A stretch of 64,000 bases of DNA from Flavobacterium sp. TAB 87 (GTDB taxonomy: Bacteria > Bacteroidota > Bacteroidia > Flavobacteriales > Flavobacteriaceae). Each line of letters begins with the position of its first letter. Position 1 is the first letter of the stretch. Positions 62,504-64,000 of the stretch are shown in pieces. The position numbers and the translations under genes were made by a program. A model generated the notes under the pieces. That model was given only the letters and a program-made list of their open reading frames with translations. It did no database searches and had not been told where the DNA came from. The stretch spans positions 186,001 through 250,000 of the forward strand of contig NZ_LLWK01000038.1 of assembly GCF_001529295.1 (NCBI RefSeq), in the 5' to 3' direction.

Positions 62504-63809
62504 GTTCTTTGGCTAAATTTATATTTGAATCAATGTAGGGTTTACTCAATCTTCCGTTTAAAGCGACATAACTGTCTACGTAAACTTCGGGATCTGTAAC
62601 TCCTGTTTTTTTATAATAATCGTGTAAGAAATGTGCGTATTCTAAAATAAAATCGGGCTGAAAACCCATTTGTTTTTCCTGAAAAGTATTGAGAAATTGG
62701 CTGTTACTTACAAAAAACTCTTCTTTCGTTTTGGCATCAACGACTCTAAACTGGGAGTAACCCGCTTTCTCCATCAGCATGACGCGCCATGAAAATCGAA
62801 AACCCTCTTCTGTCCAAAATAATTCGTCTGGATAGGTCATGTATCGAAAGGGAAAGACTATTTGAAAAAGTAAAAAAAGACTTAAAAAAGACCATTTGAC
62901 TTGATTGACAAAAGTTGATTGTTGCACTAAAGTTTTCCCGTTTTCGAAAATAGACCAATTCAGCTGAAACCATTTTGACAGTCGTTCTAGTATTTTTTGA
63001 TGAAAATTAGAATCAAAAAACACTAAAGTGCTCACGATCATGATGTACGGAAAAACGCCAATTGGAAATAATACTTTGGTTAAAACATGAAAAATAACAA
63101 CTAGAATAAAAGCAAACCAGCGCGTGCGCTTATATAGTAATAAAAACGGAATGCATAAATCATAAATCATCCCGCTCCAGCTAAAAGCAAAATGCACCCA
63201 ATTCTCATTGAGTAAACTTCCTAAAAATGGCAAGTTCGGATTTGTTGGAAGCCAAATTTTTAACGGCATTGCACGAAACAACCAATCGGAATTGATCTTT
63301 GCCAAACCAGCATAAAAATAAACGATTCCTAATAAAAGCTTTAAGATATCAGTGGTCCACCGCGGAATAAATTGGTATGCTTTTGTCGGGTTTCGATACG
63401 CATCAATCGAAAAAAAAGCATTCGCAGGCAAAAATATAAGTATGAAACTTACAATCGAAATAAAATAATAATGATTTAGGTAGGTCGTTTTATCCATCAA
63501 TTCGATGTAGGTAAAACTCAGAAAAAAAAGAACCGCTGACAATCGATATCTGTAACCAACCGCAACGCCTAAAGCCGAAATAAATGCAAGTGCAAAAATA
63601 CCGTACGTATACATTCCGATTGGTTTGACCCATTCAAAACCGTAATATGAAAAATGAAATAATGGTTGAATATAAAATCTATCGATCCAGCCATAACTCA
63701 TAAAACGCAACAAACTCAAACACATCATTAAACCAAACGCTAGCCTAAAAAAAGCTAGCGTTGTGGCAGATGTACTTTGGGTACAATATATTTGAATTTT
63801 TTTAAACAT
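62442..63809 (-). CDS. HTTM domain (vitamin K-dependent carboxylase-like) membrane protein
   Basis: The 455-residue protein has an N-terminal HTTM domain with several membrane helices (about 20-310): SATTLAFFRLAFGLMMCLSLLRF, TYLNHYYFISIVSFILIFLPANAFFSIDA and a KINSDWL segment typical of the family. The C-terminal half is soluble (about 330-455). Family members resemble gamma-glutamyl carboxylase, but most bacterial ones have unknown substrates. It lies after an imelysin gene and before a TonB receptor, overlapping the latter by 62 bases. Confidence 0.85.
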   Translation of the reverse strand: MFKKIQIYCTQSTSATTLAFFRLAFGLMMCLSLLRFMSYGWIDRFYIQPLFHFSYYGFEWVKPIGMYTYGIFALAFISALGVAVGYRYRLSAVLFFLSFTYIELMDKTTYLNHYYFISIVSFILIFLPANAFFSIDAYRNPTKAYQFIPRWTTDILKLLLGIVYFYAGLAKINSDWLFRAMPLKIWLPTNPNLPFLGSLLNENWVHFAFSWSGMIYDLCIPFLLLYKRTRWFAFILVVIFHVLTKVLFPIGVFPYIMIVSTLVFFDSNFHQKILERLSKWFQLNWSIFENGKTLVQQSTFVNQVKWSFLSLFLLFQIVFPFRYMTYPDELFWTEEGFRFSWRVMLMEKAGYSQFRVVDAKTKEEFFVSNSQFLNTFQEKQMGFQPDFILEYAHFLHDYYKKTGVTDPEVYVDSYVALNGRLSKPYIDSNINLAKEHESFQHKTWILPFNDTIKGF

Positions 63810-63811
63810 AA

Positions 63812-64000
63812 CTAATCTCCGTCGCCATCTACATAATCAATCGTAATATTTAGCGCTTGCGTCATATCTAATTTAGTGTAAATCACTTGTTTTTGCATAA
63901 CATCGTAAGCCATTAACATTTTAGAATTATCGGTAGTAACTTGATTTGAAAAGCTATCTGATAATGCTGAATTGCTGCTAAAAATAGCATCGTATTGCTT
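63812..64000 (-). CDS. Imelysin-family (M75) protein, C-terminal fragment
   Basis: The frame is open from the window edge to TAG at 63812-63814, giving 62 residues. The end, KLDMTQALNITIDYVDGDGD, fits the C-terminus of flavobacterial imelysin-like proteins found before HTTM and TonB genes. Imelysins are periplasmic or surface iron-related proteins. The GxHxxE iron motif lies outside the window. The gene stops two bases before the HTTM start codon, indicating one operon. Confidence 0.75.
   Translation of the reverse strand, partial: KQYDAIFSSNSALSDSFSNQVTTDNSKMLMAYDVMQKQVIYTKLDMTQALNITIDYVDGDGD

Noticed and set aside
1-64000. tRNA, rRNA, CRISPR arrays, transposases and phage genes
   Set aside because: None was recognised by eye on either strand; a small tRNA could still be missed without a search tool.

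Overview
The window looks like chromosomal DNA from a Flavobacterium-type member of the Flavobacteriaceae (Bacteroidota). Base composition is AT-rich. Many promoters carry the Bacteroidota -7 element TAnnTTTG, and gene starts lack Shine-Dalgarno sequences. There is a type IX secretion sorting tail, a complete batB-batE block, TonB receptors with carboxypeptidase-like plugs, and several TTG starts that fit homologue N-termini. No rRNA, tRNA, CRISPR array, prophage or insertion sequence was seen.

Layout. 0-4.7 kb: aerotolerance (Bat) operon, batA tail through batE. 4.7-10.6 kb: 5-formyl-THF cyclo-ligase and an aspartoacylase-like zinc hydrolase (minus), then uvrC and a patatin/beta-barrel protein. 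10.7-16.5 kb: aromatic amino-acid catabolism (homogentisate dioxygenase, HPPD, tryptophan 2,3-dioxygenase), interrupted by a strong candidate small RNA at about 13.41-13.52 kb, with a DUF3108 protein and an M23 peptidase. 16.6-25.4 kb: pgi, a large TonB receptor, a small membrane protein, RlpA-like protein, ArsC-like protein, and the yicC-gmk-nadD block. 25.4-28.4 kb: a LysR regulator divergent from a DJ-1/PfpI protein and a YqhD-like alcohol dehydrogenase, probably an aldehyde-stress module. 28.7-41.6 kb: mainly housekeeping genes (gpsA, pheS, cvpA, lepA, thiL) with a fourfold-repeat membrane protein, a Gfo/Idh oxidoreductase, a radical-SAM/UDG-like repair pair, and a WYL regulator facing a DinB protein.

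41.6-45.7 kb is a minus-strand signalling island: a LytTR regulator whose receiver has lost its phosphoacceptor Asp and conserved Lys, a 66-residue exported peptide ending in two 13-residue repeats, a TPR histidine kinase and its response regulator. 45.8-47.7 kb is an arsenic operon (arsR, a Cys-tailed DUF6428-type protein, acr3) behind a palindromic operator. 47.7-48.35 kb is a repeat-bearing gap. 48.35-60 kb holds glyS, a ComF-like protein, a T9SS-secreted metalloprotease, ribF, bioB, a LysR remnant, an alkyltransferase, a PolB-type exonuclease, a fused SpmA/SpmB-like protein and an FKBP lipoprotein. 60-64 kb is a minus-strand imelysin-HTTM-TonB operon, probably for metal or cofactor uptake, cut by the window edge.

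The most novel-looking items are the signalling island with its repeat peptide, the candidate small RNA, and the imelysin-HTTM-TonB operon with a 62-base gene overlap.
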